From assembly GCA_041946825.1 (NCBI GenBank), contig JBHGBD010000001.1, positions 558,001 through 622,000 on the forward strand: 64,000 nt of DNA. Direction: 5' to 3'. How positions within the stretch are numbered: the first letter of the stretch is position 1; the number at the start of each line of letters is the position of its first letter. A program made the position numbers and the translations under genes. Of this stretch, positions 26,964 to 35,088 are shown in pieces. This DNA comes from CAZTHM01 sp041946825. Lineage in GTDB: Bacteria > Acidobacteriota > Terriglobia > UBA7540. The notes beneath the pieces are model-generated. The model saw only the letters and a program-made list of their open reading frames with translations. It was not told where the DNA came from and did not search any database.

Positions 26964-29402
26964 TCAGTGCCCGATGTTGTGGCAATGGTCGCAGGTGAGC
27001 GTGGCCTTGCGCAGCTTGTGGCAATCCACGCAAGCGAGCATCGAAATGTCTTTCTCCTGCCAGAGGGCGTCGCGGTCCTTCACCGGGCCGTGGCACACCG
27101 CGCATTCCACCTTGGCGTCAAGATGCTTCTGGTGGCTGAAGAAGACAAAGCTGGGGAGCTGGTACACGCGGCTCCACAGGAGAGGCTGGTGGCTCTTTTC
27201 CAGTTGCGCCAAACCCCGAATTGCAGGGCTGTCCGTCGCGATGGTTTGATGGCATGCCATGCATTCCGTGACGCCAGGGATCGTGAGTTTCTCGCCGGCG
27301 CCTGCGGGTTGATGGCACGCGGCGCACTCCATCCCGGCCGCGGCGTGGCGCTTGTGACTGAATGCGATTGGTTGCCCGATCGCGTGCGCGGGCGCGGCAA
27401 GCGTCTGCGGCTCGCGCCCAGGGGCGGCGGAGATAGTTCGAGGAGGGGCCTGCGCGGTGGCGGTGGCCGTAACGGCCTGTCCCTCAGGAACCAAAGCGTA
27501 CGCCGCGAGGACGGGCGTTCCGGTCCCCTCGCGATTGAAGTATCCTCCCGGCCCGACGGCGATCACCACATACTGCTTCTTCGTCTTCTTGCCCCAGTAG
27601 GTCATGGGCGTGGCGTGGCCGTTTGACTCAAGTTGAGTCACCCAGAGTTCCTCTCCGGTTTTCGCGTCGAAGGCCCGAAAGCGATGGTCGTTCGTGGCGG
27701 CGATGAACACCAATCCTCCCGCGGTCGCGATCGAACCGCCCAGGTTGTAGATCCCCGTCTTGGGGATTCCTTTCGCCTCCAGTTCGTCCACCACCCCGAG
27801 CGGAACTTTCCACGCGATTTCACCGGTGCTCAAGTCGATGGCGTTCAGGTCTCCCCAGGGCGGCTGCTGGCAGGGGTACTGATGGTCGTCCCAGTAGCGC
27901 GCGTACCCGCCCCACGGGCTGGAGCGGACGTAAGGCGTCGGCGAGCCTGCGGGCTGGGGCTTCATGAAACCTACCGCCCCCACTTCGCTGACGTTCGCAA
28001 AGAGATAACCCAGTTGGGGATTGAACGAGGAGCCCGACCAGTTGCCGCCACCCAGCGTACCCGGCATCGTGATCGTGAGTCCGAGGCCCCAGGGATTGAA
28101 GATTCCGCCCGGCAGCGCGGCGCCGAAATTCTCCTGGCAGTACTTGCGGGACTCCGGCGTCACGGTTGTGAGGTCGTCCGCCGTGACGGAGATCTTGGCG
28201 AGCGGCGGAGGCTTGACGGGAAACGGTTGCGTCGGCCACGTCGCTTCACCCGGCACGGTGCTTTGCTTGACCGGGCGCTCCTCGACGGGAAAGAGCGGCT
28301 TGCCGGTCACGCGGTCGAGAATGAAGACGAAGCCCATCTTGCTCCCTTGCGCCACGGCGGGGATCTCGCGGCCTTCGCGGCGCACCGTGATCAGCGCGGG
28401 CGGAAAAGAGACGTCGTAGTCCCAGATGTCGTGATGGACCAGTTGAAAATACCAACGAAGTTTTCCGGTGGCCGCGTCGAGCGCCACGAGAGAGTTACCG
28501 AATAGGTTCTGCCCCTTGCGATCCGCGCCGTAGAAATCGTAGGTGGGCGATCCGATGGGGAGGAAGATCATGCCGCGCTCGACGTCCACACTCATGATCG
28601 ACCAGACATTGGTGCCCGAGCGATCCTTCCACGAGTCGCCCTCCCAGGTGTCGTGGCCGACTTCGCCGGGCTGCGGAATGGTGTTGAATCGCCAGACGAG
28701 TTTGCCGGTTCGCGCATCGAACGCGCGGACCGCGCCGCTCGCGCCCTTCGACGGGTACTCCTGGATTTCCGAGCCGGTGATCACCAGGTCCTTGTAAACG
28801 ACGGGCGCGGAGGTTACGTCGTAGGCGGCTTTGGGAATGTTGTTCAACATCCCCTCGCGAAGGTCGATGGCGCCGTTCGACCCGAATCCCTGGCAGGGTT
28901 TGCCGGTCTGCGGGTCGAGCGCGAAGAGTCGCGCGTCGAGCGTGCCGTAGAAAATCCTTCGGTCGAGCTTGGCGCGTTTGCCCGAGCACGGAACGGGCGA
29001 ACGTCCTTCCCAGTAGGCAACGCCGCGATTGGGCACCGGACGGCGCTTCGTGGTGTCGCCGGCGAACGGATCGAAGACCCAGAGTTCCTTCCCCGTTTCG
29101 GCATCGACGGCGATGGCGCGGCTGGTGGGCGTCGTGAAGTAGAGCACGCCGTCGATCATCAGTGGCGTGCTTTCGAAGGCTTCGATCCCGGCGTCGGGAC
29201 CCTGATTGACCTGATAGGTCCAGGCGCGCTTCAGCTCGCGGACGTTCTTCGTGTTGATCTGCTTGAGCGGCGAATAGCGCATCCCGCCCGGATCGTGCCC
29301 GTACGACCGCCACTCTTCGTCATGGGAGCGCGTCGGGGTTTGCGCGAACGCGATGGCCGCCCCACAGAGGATGCATACCACGAGGTCAATCAGTCGTTTC
29401 AT
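26964..29402 (-). CDS. PQQ-dependent dehydrogenase fused to a pentaheme c-type cytochrome domain
   Basis: The 812-residue product has a signal peptide (1-20), then an eight-bladed quinoprotein propeller, residues about 28-640 (EEWRSYGHDPGGMRYSPLKQI; YLGRLDARLFALDPQTGK-like blades; FNPWGLGLTITMPGTLGGGNW), close to membrane glucose-dehydrogenase-type enzymes. Residues about 675-812 carry five CxxCH heme sites: CAACH, CMACH, CAVCH, CVDCH and CDHCH (first Cys near 693, last near 804), with extra His in KRHAA, KSHQ and SHQKH as ligands. Electrons would pass from PQQ through the hemes. The usual fusion is to a single-heme domain, so this is odd. The substrate is probably a sugar or alcohol. It leads an operon with two amidohydrolases. 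Confidence 0.88.
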   Translation of the reverse strand: MKRLIDLVVCILCGAAIAFAQTPTRSHDEEWRSYGHDPGGMRYSPLKQINTKNVRELKRAWTYQVNQGPDAGIEAFESTPLMIDGVLYFTTPTSRAIAVDAETGKELWVFDPFAGDTTKRRPVPNRGVAYWEGRSPVPCSGKRAKLDRRIFYGTLDARLFALDPQTGKPCQGFGSNGAIDLREGMLNNIPKAAYDVTSAPVVYKDLVITGSEIQEYPSKGASGAVRAFDARTGKLVWRFNTIPQPGEVGHDTWEGDSWKDRSGTNVWSIMSVDVERGMIFLPIGSPTYDFYGADRKGQNLFGNSLVALDAATGKLRWYFQLVHHDIWDYDVSFPPALITVRREGREIPAVAQGSKMGFVFILDRVTGKPLFPVEERPVKQSTVPGEATWPTQPFPVKPPPLAKISVTADDLTTVTPESRKYCQENFGAALPGGIFNPWGLGLTITMPGTLGGGNWSGSSFNPQLGYLFANVSEVGAVGFMKPQPAGSPTPYVRSSPWGGYARYWDDHQYPCQQPPWGDLNAIDLSTGEIAWKVPLGVVDELEAKGIPKTGIYNLGGSIATAGGLVFIAATNDHRFRAFDAKTGEELWVTQLESNGHATPMTYWGKKTKKQYVVIAVGPGGYFNREGTGTPVLAAYALVPEGQAVTATATAQAPPRTISAAPGREPQTLAAPAHAIGQPIAFSHKRHAAAGMECAACHQPAGAGEKLTIPGVTECMACHQTIATDSPAIRGLAQLEKSHQPLLWSRVYQLPSFVFFSHQKHLDAKVECAVCHGPVKDRDALWQEKDISMLACVDCHKLRKATLTCDHCHNIGH

Positions 29403-29495
29403 CGAGTCTCCACGATGGTCAGGGTTGCCGCGAGGAAAGGGAAAGTCTACATCAACCCTGGGCAGGCAGGGAATTCAGTTTTTGTCTTTCCCGCC

Positions 29496-29570
29496 TTCAA
29501 CATCGTCATTCTCTCTTTCAACATCGTCATTCCCGCGGAAGCGGGAATCCAGATCCCCGCTTGCGCGGGG
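29496..29570. repeat. intergenic direct repeat plus paired hairpins
   Basis: A 16-base unit TTCAACATCGTCATTC occurs at 29496-29511 and 29517-29532. It is followed by two stem-loops, ATTCCCGC/GCGGGAAT (29529-29548) and CCCCGC/GCGGGG (29555-29570). The TTCCCGCxxxxGCGGGAATCCAG type is a common dispersed palindromic element; a related copy in opposite orientation lies near 50955-50980. Confidence 0.7.
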
Positions 29571-29594
29571 ATGACGTCCATAGACGGCAGGTTC

Positions 29595-31892
29595 TCAGCG
29601 AAGTACGACTCTCACGCCGGCGCGCACAAGCGTCGGCGGGCCAATCGTGCGCACGGGCGTTCGCGCCACGTCGCAGCGTTGGTTGAGAATATTTTCGATG
29701 GCCGCGAAGGCCTCGACGCCGCGCCCCAGCGAGCGCGACGCCAGCGCGTCCAATCCGAAGTAGTGGTTGAGCACCAGCCGATTCTGGTCGTCGTCGAATT
29801 CCGCTCCCGAATATCGCGCCTGCAACGCCGCCGTCAGCCAGCGGCGATTCGCGTAGCGCGTCTGAAAGGCGAGCGCGTGACGCGGGACGTGCGGAATCAG
29901 CAGGCCTTCCAGGGTCGGATCGGCGGGGAAGCGGAGCACCGTGGCGTCCGCGAACTGGTAGCCACCCGAGAGCGTCACGGAATCGGAAACGCGCGCGGAG
30001 AAATCGAACTCGACTCCGCGCGAGCGCGTGCTGCCCAGGTTCTGGCGCTGGCGGGTGATCAGGTTGGGCTGAACATCGAGAGTAACGTTGGCGACAGGCT
30101 CTGAGAGGTGGCTCCAAAAGAAGGTGAAGCGCGTGGTCACCTTCCGGTCGAAGGCCGAGGCGCTCGCGCCGATCTCCGCGCCCGTCAAGCGCTCGGCTTC
30201 CAGAGCGGGGTTCGAGCGCGTCAGCACGTTGCCGATGCGAAACGAGCGGTAGAGTTCGTTGAGTGTCGGCGCGCGGAAAGCTCGATAGGCGGAAGCGCTC
30301 AGCACCACGTTTTCCGTCAAGCGGTGCAGGACGGCGAGCCGCGGGCTGAACGCCGATTCCGTCCGCAGTGGGAATCGCGTGCTCTGCGCCGAGCCGGGGG
30401 TGACAAGCGAGCGGCTGTCAAGGACGCCTAATGAATTCCGCCAGTCGTCGAAGCGCAGCCCCGCCTGAATCATCCAGCTCGGAGTGATGCGGACGATGGA
30501 TTCGCCGAAAAAGCCCGCCGAGCGTTGTCGCCCTCCGGCGCTTTGGGCAATCGATGGCTGGCCGTTGGTGAAGACAACTTCGTCGCTGGTCCCGCGAACT
30601 TCCCGGCCATCGAAACCCGCAAGCAGAGTCTGTCGTGTGCCGACGGTCCGCGACCACTGGCCGAAGAGCCCGACCTGCTGCGCCGGAACGCGCTGGTTGC
30701 GATTGAGCGTCTCGGTGTCGCGGTCGGCGGCGACGGCGGAGAAACTCTGGTCGTAAACCTGCGGGCCGCCGTAGGCGCGAATCGAAAACGCCCCGGCAAT
30801 CTCCGATTGCCAGTCGGCGCCCACGGCGAGCTGGCGGAAGTGAGTTCGATTCGTCTGGAGCGGTGTGCCGTTCTTTCGTGACTCCTGGAGCAATGAGCCG
30901 CGCGCGAAAACGCGTGAGCGCTCGGAGGTCTGGCGCTCGAGTGTCACCTCGGCCGTGGAGTGTTCGGACGCGGCCTTCGTGTCAACGGCGCCCCGATCGG
31001 CCTCATCAACGAGAACGTAGCCGTCGGTTCGAAACCTCTCGCCGGCGAGCACGGCGCGCCAGTTGCCACGTCGGAGGAACGTGGCCAGCGACGCGTCGAA
31101 GGCCTGCTCGTTCCCGTAGGAAGTTTCGAGCCACAGGGAAGAGTTCTCGACGCGCCGGGGAATGACGTTCACGACGCCGCCCAGCGCGCCGGTTCCGTAA
31201 AGGTCGGACGCGCCGCCTCGCATGACCTCGATCGAGCCGATCTCGGCGCGGGGAACGCGGTCCCAATACACCCACCCGCCGAACGGATCGTTGAGAGGCA
31301 CTCCGTCGGAAAGCACGAGGGCCCGGCTGGCGCCGCTCGCGCCCACGCCGCGCAAGGACACGCCTTGCGAGGTGGGATTCGCGGTGCGGCTGCCCGTTCG
31401 GCGGAAAAGCGCGAAGCCCGGCACCTGGCGAAGCGCGTCATCCACGGCGGGAGCCGCGCTGGAACGGAGATCGTCGGAGGTGAGCACCGTGACGCTTGCC
31501 GCTGTCTCGCTCACGCGCTGCTCGGTGCGAGTGGCGGTGACGGTGATTCGCTCCACGGGAGAGAGCGGATGGAGGACGATTTCGAGCGGAGACGAATCCT
31601 GGGCGCTCCAGGTTCTCTCCGCGAGTGCGAATCCGCTTGCCCGGACGGTGATCGTGCCCGTCGGAATGGCGAGGGAATTGAAGTGAAACGTGCCTTCGTG
31701 GTCGGTTGTCGCAGTCTGGCTGAAATCCTTGCTGCTGACGACGACCTCGGCACCCGGTACGGAAGCTCCGCTCTGATCGCGGACGATACCTTCCAGGCTC
31801 GCTGCCTGTTCTGATGCGAGGGCACGACTCGGCAAGCTCAACCAGGCCAAGCCGGCGAGCAGCAAGCACCCTAAGCTTCTACTGCCCGACAT
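29595..31892 (-). CDS. TonB-dependent receptor (BtuB/siderophore-type length)
   Basis: The 765-residue product has a signal peptide (1-26), a short carboxypeptidase-regulatory-like domain (SLEGIVRDQSGASVPGAEVVVSS), a TonB-box-like ITVTATRTEQRVSE (about 115-128), a plug (SVTVLTSDDLRSS; GVSLRGVGASGASRALVLSDGVPLNDPFGGWVYWDRVP; YGTGALGGVVNVI) and a 22-strand-type barrel. Its shorter length and clear TonB box set it apart from the three Oar types in this window and point to a small ligand such as a metal chelate or cobalamin. No riboswitch or Fur box was recognised upstream. Confidence 0.9.
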   Translation of the reverse strand: MSGSRSLGCLLLAGLAWLSLPSRALASEQAASLEGIVRDQSGASVPGAEVVVSSKDFSQTATTDHEGTFHFNSLAIPTGTITVRASGFALAERTWSAQDSSPLEIVLHPLSPVERITVTATRTEQRVSETAASVTVLTSDDLRSSAAPAVDDALRQVPGFALFRRTGSRTANPTSQGVSLRGVGASGASRALVLSDGVPLNDPFGGWVYWDRVPRAEIGSIEVMRGGASDLYGTGALGGVVNVIPRRVENSSLWLETSYGNEQAFDASLATFLRRGNWRAVLAGERFRTDGYVLVDEADRGAVDTKAASEHSTAEVTLERQTSERSRVFARGSLLQESRKNGTPLQTNRTHFRQLAVGADWQSEIAGAFSIRAYGGPQVYDQSFSAVAADRDTETLNRNQRVPAQQVGLFGQWSRTVGTRQTLLAGFDGREVRGTSDEVVFTNGQPSIAQSAGGRQRSAGFFGESIVRITPSWMIQAGLRFDDWRNSLGVLDSRSLVTPGSAQSTRFPLRTESAFSPRLAVLHRLTENVVLSASAYRAFRAPTLNELYRSFRIGNVLTRSNPALEAERLTGAEIGASASAFDRKVTTRFTFFWSHLSEPVANVTLDVQPNLITRQRQNLGSTRSRGVEFDFSARVSDSVTLSGGYQFADATVLRFPADPTLEGLLIPHVPRHALAFQTRYANRRWLTAALQARYSGAEFDDDQNRLVLNHYFGLDALASRSLGRGVEAFAAIENILNQRCDVARTPVRTIGPPTLVRAGVRVVLR

Positions 31893-31995
31893 AGCTCACG
31901 CGCCAGACGGAGTTCGAGCCGTCACCCTTTCCGGAGCAGCCCGCCGGAAACGTCGCGCAGGACAGCGTGAAGATGGTCAGCCGGCTAAGGCTCAT
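31879..31995 (-). CDS. possible 38-residue leader/lipoprotein-like peptide
   Basis: ATG 31995 follows GGAGCG by a suitable distance. The peptide MSLSRLTIFTLSCATFPAGC continues SGKGDGSNSVWRVSYVGQ and stops inside the start of the TonB receptor gene in another frame, so the two overlap by 14 bases. The hydrophobic stretch before PAGC resembles a weak lipobox. It could be a translationally coupled leader or a chance frame. Confidence 0.3.
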   Translation of the reverse strand: MSLSRLTIFTLSCATFPAGCSGKGDGSNSVWRVSYVGQ

Positions 31996-32104
31996 TCGCA
32001 CGCTCCGGGCGATGTATTATCTTTGTATATAATTCCAAGCCGAGGGTTATCCCTGAACGAAACGCCTGCGGACGGGGGGCAAGCCGGCGAACTTTCCAAA
32101 AAGC

Positions 32105-32181
32105 TGGCGGGGACGACGGGGCTCGAACCCGCGACCTCATGCGTGACAGGCATGCGTTCTAACCAGCTGAACTACGTCCCC
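32105..32181 (-). tRNA. tRNA-Asp (GUC)
   Basis: The minus strand forms a 77-nt tRNA with acceptor GGGGACG / CGTCCCC, discriminator G and encoded CCA. The anticodon loop is CTGTCAC (GTC). D arm TAGTTCAGCTGGTTAGAA and T arm CGGGTTCGAGCCCCG are standard. Confidence 0.95.
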
Positions 32182-32185
32182 TTAA

Positions 32186-32346
32186 GAGCAGTGACAAGTG
32201 ACGAGCAAGAAAAAAAGCAAATGCCAGTCGAAAAAGCGGAGCGGAAGGGCCGCCCAAATTCCAATAGAGAGAGCTCGCTGCCGGATCGTCCATGCGTGAC
32301 AAGCTGCTCTTCTGACTTGTCACTCGTCACTTGTCACTCGCCACTG
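32186..32346. repeat. inverted pair of GTGACAAGTGACGAG-type word repeats between two tRNAs
   Basis: The left arm (32186-32207) reads GAGCAGTGACAAGTGACGAG and the right arm (32312-32346) holds TTGTCACTCGTCACTTGTCAC, its inverted and extended form, with about 100 bases between. No gene is seen inside. The same architecture with other words recurs at 38.1, 39.3, 43.5, 48.1 and 63.5 kb. Confidence 0.7.
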
Positions 32347-32352
32347 TTTTTC

Positions 32353-32429
32353 TGGTGGGCGGTATCCGGCTCGAACGGATGGCCTTCTGCTTGTAAGGCA
32401 GACGCTCTGACCGACTGAGCTAACCGCCC
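32353..32429 (-). tRNA. tRNA-Val (UAC)
   Basis: The minus strand forms a 77-nt tRNA: acceptor GGGCGGT / ACCGCCC, discriminator A, encoded CCA; anticodon stem-loop CTGCCTTACAAGCAG with TAC; T arm starting CGTTCGAG. It lies 171 bases from tRNA-Asp on the same strand. Confidence 0.94.
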
Positions 32430-32479
32430 GCGACCGTTCCGGCTCCTGCCGTTCCTGGCGCCGGGTGAGCACGCTTTCC

Positions 32480-32507
32480 TTGACACTTCCAGACTCTCAA
32501 ATATACA
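32480..32507 (+). promoter_or_regulatory. sigma70-type promoter of the DUF507 gene pair
   Basis: TTGACA (32480-32485), 16-base spacer, TATACA (32502-32507). Transcription would begin near 32514, which excludes a start codon at 32465 and supports ATG 32549 for the first gene. Confidence 0.65.
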
Positions 32508-32548
32508 CTAGCTGGTTTCGAGCGTCAAGGACGCCGGCCCAGCTGCCC

Positions 32549-32827
32549 ATGCATTTGTCCCGCGAATACGTGGCCTACATGGCCAAGCAACTCTTGAAGC
32601 GGCTTGCCCAGGCCAAAACCATTCAGTTCGAGCAGCCCGACTACGTCACCGAGGTCGTTTCGCAGGTCATGCTCGACGAGCTCTCGATCGAGGACCGCAT
32701 CAACGACGAGGTGCGCAAAATCCTCGAGCAGCATGGCGACGAGATGAAGCGCATGGGCGCTTCCTACGAAGAAATGTTCAAGAAAGTGAAGAAGCAGCTC
32801 GTGCGCGAGCGGAAAGTGATCCTGTAA
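32549..32827 (+). CDS. DUF507 family protein, first of a tandem pair
   Basis: The 92-residue protein MHLSREYVAYMAKQLLKRLA continues through FEQPDYVTEVVSQVMLDELSIEDRINDEVRKIL to MGASYEEMFKKVKKQLVRERKVIL, matching the DUF507 family, which is often encoded as two adjacent genes. It is mostly helical and soluble. The biochemical role is unknown. The second copy starts 22 bases downstream. Confidence 0.85.
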   Translation: MHLSREYVAYMAKQLLKRLAQAKTIQFEQPDYVTEVVSQVMLDELSIEDRINDEVRKILEQHGDEMKRMGASYEEMFKKVKKQLVRERKVIL

Positions 32828-32849
32828 TCGTCACGCTCCTTTCGCACTC

Positions 32850-33149
32850 ATGAAACTGACTCGGGAAAAAGTCATCCAGCTTTCGCACCGCATCATGGCG
32901 GCCGTGGAGGAGCTCGACGAAGTCGAAATCTTCGACGAGCCCAACACCATCCGCCAGGAGATCGTCAAGGTGCTCAACGACCTTCTGCACGAGGAAGAAA
33001 AGATCGACGAAACGGTGCGCACGCGCATCACCTCCCAAAAGCGCACCATCCCGGAAGGCGGGGCGGAGTGGGACATTCTCTACAGAAAGTACTATACAGA
33101 TGAACTCCGCAAACTCGGGATCGCTCTCCCGCTTCCGCCGCGAACCTGA
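32850..33149 (+). CDS. DUF507 family protein, second of a tandem pair
   Basis: The 99-residue product MKLTREKVIQLSHRIMAAVE has the same plan as the preceding gene: MKLxxExVxxLxxxI start, IRQEIVKVLNDLLHEEEKIDETVRTRI middle and the DILYRKYYTDELRKLGI end. The shared layout suggests duplication and perhaps a heterodimer. No function is established. Confidence 0.85.
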   Translation: MKLTREKVIQLSHRIMAAVEELDEVEIFDEPNTIRQEIVKVLNDLLHEEEKIDETVRTRITSQKRTIPEGGAEWDILYRKYYTDELRKLGIALPLPPRT

Positions 33150-33161
33150 CGGCCTGCCGCG

Positions 33162-33196
33162 AAAAACAAAGGGCAGCCGTACCGCTCTGGCTGCCC
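33162..33196 (-). terminator. intrinsic terminator after the M48 protease gene
   Basis: On the minus strand GGGCAGCC / GGCTGCCC (8-bp stem, 10-base loop) is followed by TTTGTTTTTC. It starts 31 bases after the protease stop. The stem may also serve the converging DUF507 operon, though no T run follows on the plus strand. Confidence 0.8.
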
Positions 33197-33227
33197 CCAA
33201 GCCTCAGAAATCTTATTGAAACCCTGC

Positions 33228-34232
33228 TTAGTCGCGCCGCCGCAGAACCGGCGGTTTATCCTCTCCGTCGTCCTTGCTTTGTCCCTGCGTCCCGGAGTCG
33301 GCGGTGGTCGTATCGGTCGCCTCGCGTTTACGCAGTGTCGGCCCTTCCTTCTTGTCCTTCTTCTTCAGGGTCATAATGGATTGCAGGCGCGCCTTCACGT
33401 CGTCGAATTCGGAAGTCGAGACAAGGTACTGCTCCCGCTTAGGCAGGATCTCCTTGATCTCCTTTTCCGAGTTCACAATCCGGTCGGGCGTCGGCGGATG
33501 GCTGGAGAAAGCCGTGGGCACGGCGCCGGGGCTGCGGCGATCCTGCTCGATGATCTTCCCGAAGAAGGTCACGTAAGCGCTGGGGTCGTACCCGGCCTTA
33601 TACATGTACTGCAGCCCCAGCATGTCGGCCTCGGCTTCGGCGGAGCGACTGAACTTCAAGAAGGCAATCGGAATCCCGAAGTTCAGCGCCTGCGACGCGC
33701 CGATATACACCGGGTAAGACATGGGCACGAAGATGAGCGGGATCATCAGGTATTGCAGCAGGCTCGCCTTGGTCATCTGCGAGGCCCAGTGACGCGCCGC
33801 GGCGTGAGCGATTTCGTGCGCCACAACGCCCGCCACCTGCGCCTCCTCGTCGGCGGCGAGCAGCAGCCCGCTGTTGACATAGAGGAACCCGCCTGGCAAG
33901 GCGAAGGCATTGAGCGAAGGGTCGTCGATGACCTTGACGGTCAGCGGGATCGTCAGGTCGGAATTCCGCGCGATGTTCTGCGCCAGGCGGTTAACGAATT
34001 CATTCACCACCGGGTCGGTGACCATCTTCGCCGTATGGTCGATTTCGGTCGAGTACTGCTTACCGTAGGCGATTTCCTTTTCCTGCGAAATAATGCTGCG
34101 GTGCGCCACCTTCCGGTCGCCGATGGCGTTCACATCTTTCTTCTTGTCTCCGCCACCCGCCAACAACAAGGTGCTGTTGGCGTTCATCAGCAGGGCCACC
34201 AATAACACAGCAATGTGACGGGATGGTTTCAT
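33228..34232 (-). CDS. periplasmic M48-family zinc metalloprotease (BepA/LoiP-like)
   Basis: ATG 34232 behind GAGGAGCG gives 334 residues with a signal peptide (1-26). The zinc motif HEIAH is at residues about 139-143 and the third ligand lies in SAEAEADMLGLQYM (about 195). There is no TPR tail like that of BepA; instead the C-terminal 50 residues are charged and disordered (KKKDKKEGPTLRKREATD). It would degrade misfolded envelope proteins. The gene is monocistronic with its own terminator. Confidence 0.88.
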   Translation of the reverse strand: MKPSRHIAVLLVALLMNANSTLLLAGGGDKKKDVNAIGDRKVAHRSIISQEKEIAYGKQYSTEIDHTAKMVTDPVVNEFVNRLAQNIARNSDLTIPLTVKVIDDPSLNAFALPGGFLYVNSGLLLAADEEAQVAGVVAHEIAHAAARHWASQMTKASLLQYLMIPLIFVPMSYPVYIGASQALNFGIPIAFLKFSRSAEAEADMLGLQYMYKAGYDPSAYVTFFGKIIEQDRRSPGAVPTAFSSHPPTPDRIVNSEKEIKEILPKREQYLVSTSEFDDVKARLQSIMTLKKKDKKEGPTLRKREATDTTTADSGTQGQSKDDGEDKPPVLRRRD

Positions 34233-34662
34233 GGATTCGCTCCTCGCACCGCTTCTTTTCCCATTATAGTCCTAGATGCGCGCACCGCAAGCCGGGTTTC
34301 CAGCCGGGAATCGCTTGTGTAGCGCCGCCCGGAACTTGTCCCGATGTTCTTGATCGGGAGGACGGCATGCCAGGCTGAAGCCCGGCACTAGTTTTCGGCC
34401 TGCGCGGTTCGCTTCCCCCAGCGACCATACATACCTTTGGAGTTGCCGGGAGGGCTCGAAGGTTGTCTGGACGAGTTCTTGGCCGCAGGGTGCGAGAGCT
34501 GCGGCAACTCCTTCGATTCCAATGGCTTGAGGTCGCCACGGGAACGGCTATTGACTCCGCGCTCCGGGGCGGATAGATTAGCACCTTCGGTTTTCCGTCG
34601 AATTCGAGGCCGAAATCACAGAATTCCATCAAGTCGTCAATCCAACCCAGGGGGCGTGACCT
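34233..34662. other. intergenic region without recognised gene
   Basis: About 430 bases between divergent genes. Short frames exist but lack ribosome-binding sites and family features. I see scattered GCCGGGxTTCCAGCCGGGA-type inverted repeats (34290-34310 and 34370-34390), possibly part of a dispersed repeat. Confidence 0.5.
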
Positions 34663-34887
34663 GTGGCCGTGCCATCGATCCAGTTAGGCCAGCTTTGGAA
34701 GCTCAACGAATCCGGTGACACCTGGCTGGTCACCAAAGTCTATTCGGAAGTCTTCGCCTCCTTTGCCGTCCTCCGTAAAGTTGGGGGCGGGGAGGCCGAC
34801 GTGCGCCGCGTCAAGGTGGATAAGAGCGCGGGCGGCGTCACCCTGCCCGGCTTTACCTTCGCCCAGGAGGAATCGCAGGCGTTCTAG
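34663..34887 (+). CDS. small conserved-looking protein of unknown function
   Basis: A GTG start at 34663 behind GGGGGCG yields 74 residues: IQLGQLWKLNESGDTWLVTK, then VYSEVFASFAVLRK and a Val/Arg-rich segment to GVTLPGFTFAQEESQAF. The alternating hydrophobic pattern suggests a small beta-barrel fold. No motif or family is recognised. Coding is supported by codon pattern and the start signal only. Confidence 0.5.
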   Translation: MAVPSIQLGQLWKLNESGDTWLVTKVYSEVFASFAVLRKVGGGEADVRRVKVDKSAGGVTLPGFTFAQEESQAF

Positions 34888-34889
34888 CA

Positions 34890-35065
34890 TTGTCACCCTG
34901 AGCCCTTCGCCTGTTATCCTGATCCCGCTCTGAGCGGGAGAAGGATCTGCAGTTGGCGCTCGGGATGAACTCCGCGAAGGATCTGCAGTTGCACCGACCA
35001 GAATGAAAATGCAGATTCTTCGCTGCGCTCCGACAAGTCGGAGCTGGCTCAGAATGACAGCGCCC
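34890..35065. repeat. dispersed GTCATTCTGAG...GAAGGATCTGCAG-type repeats
   Basis: The stretch carries two copies of GAAGGATCTGCAGTTG (near 34940 and 34977), CCCGCTCTGAGCGGG and an inverted TTCTTCGCTGCGCTCC...CTCAGAATGAC unit. Related pieces occur at 37144-37330, 39360-39385 and 49723-49750. No gene is present. Confidence 0.6.
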
Positions 35066-35088
35066 CTGTCCTTCGAGCTCTGCCGCCC

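Noticed and set aside
28653..30104. A 483-codon plus-strand frame
   Set aside because: Antisense to the PQQ dehydrogenase and TonB receptor genes and crosses their intergenic repeat; no ribosome-binding site or known fold.
31893..32100. Cobalamin riboswitch before the shorter TonB receptor
   Set aside because: No B12-box (GCCACTG) or conserved core could be found in either direction.
32465..32548. Upstream start for the first DUF507 gene
   Set aside because: The TTGACA/TATACA promoter lies within this segment, so it is not translated from there.
34437..34718. A 93-codon frame before the small GTG-start gene
   Set aside because: No ribosome-binding site and low-complexity Arg/Ser product; it overlaps the better-supported start at 34663.
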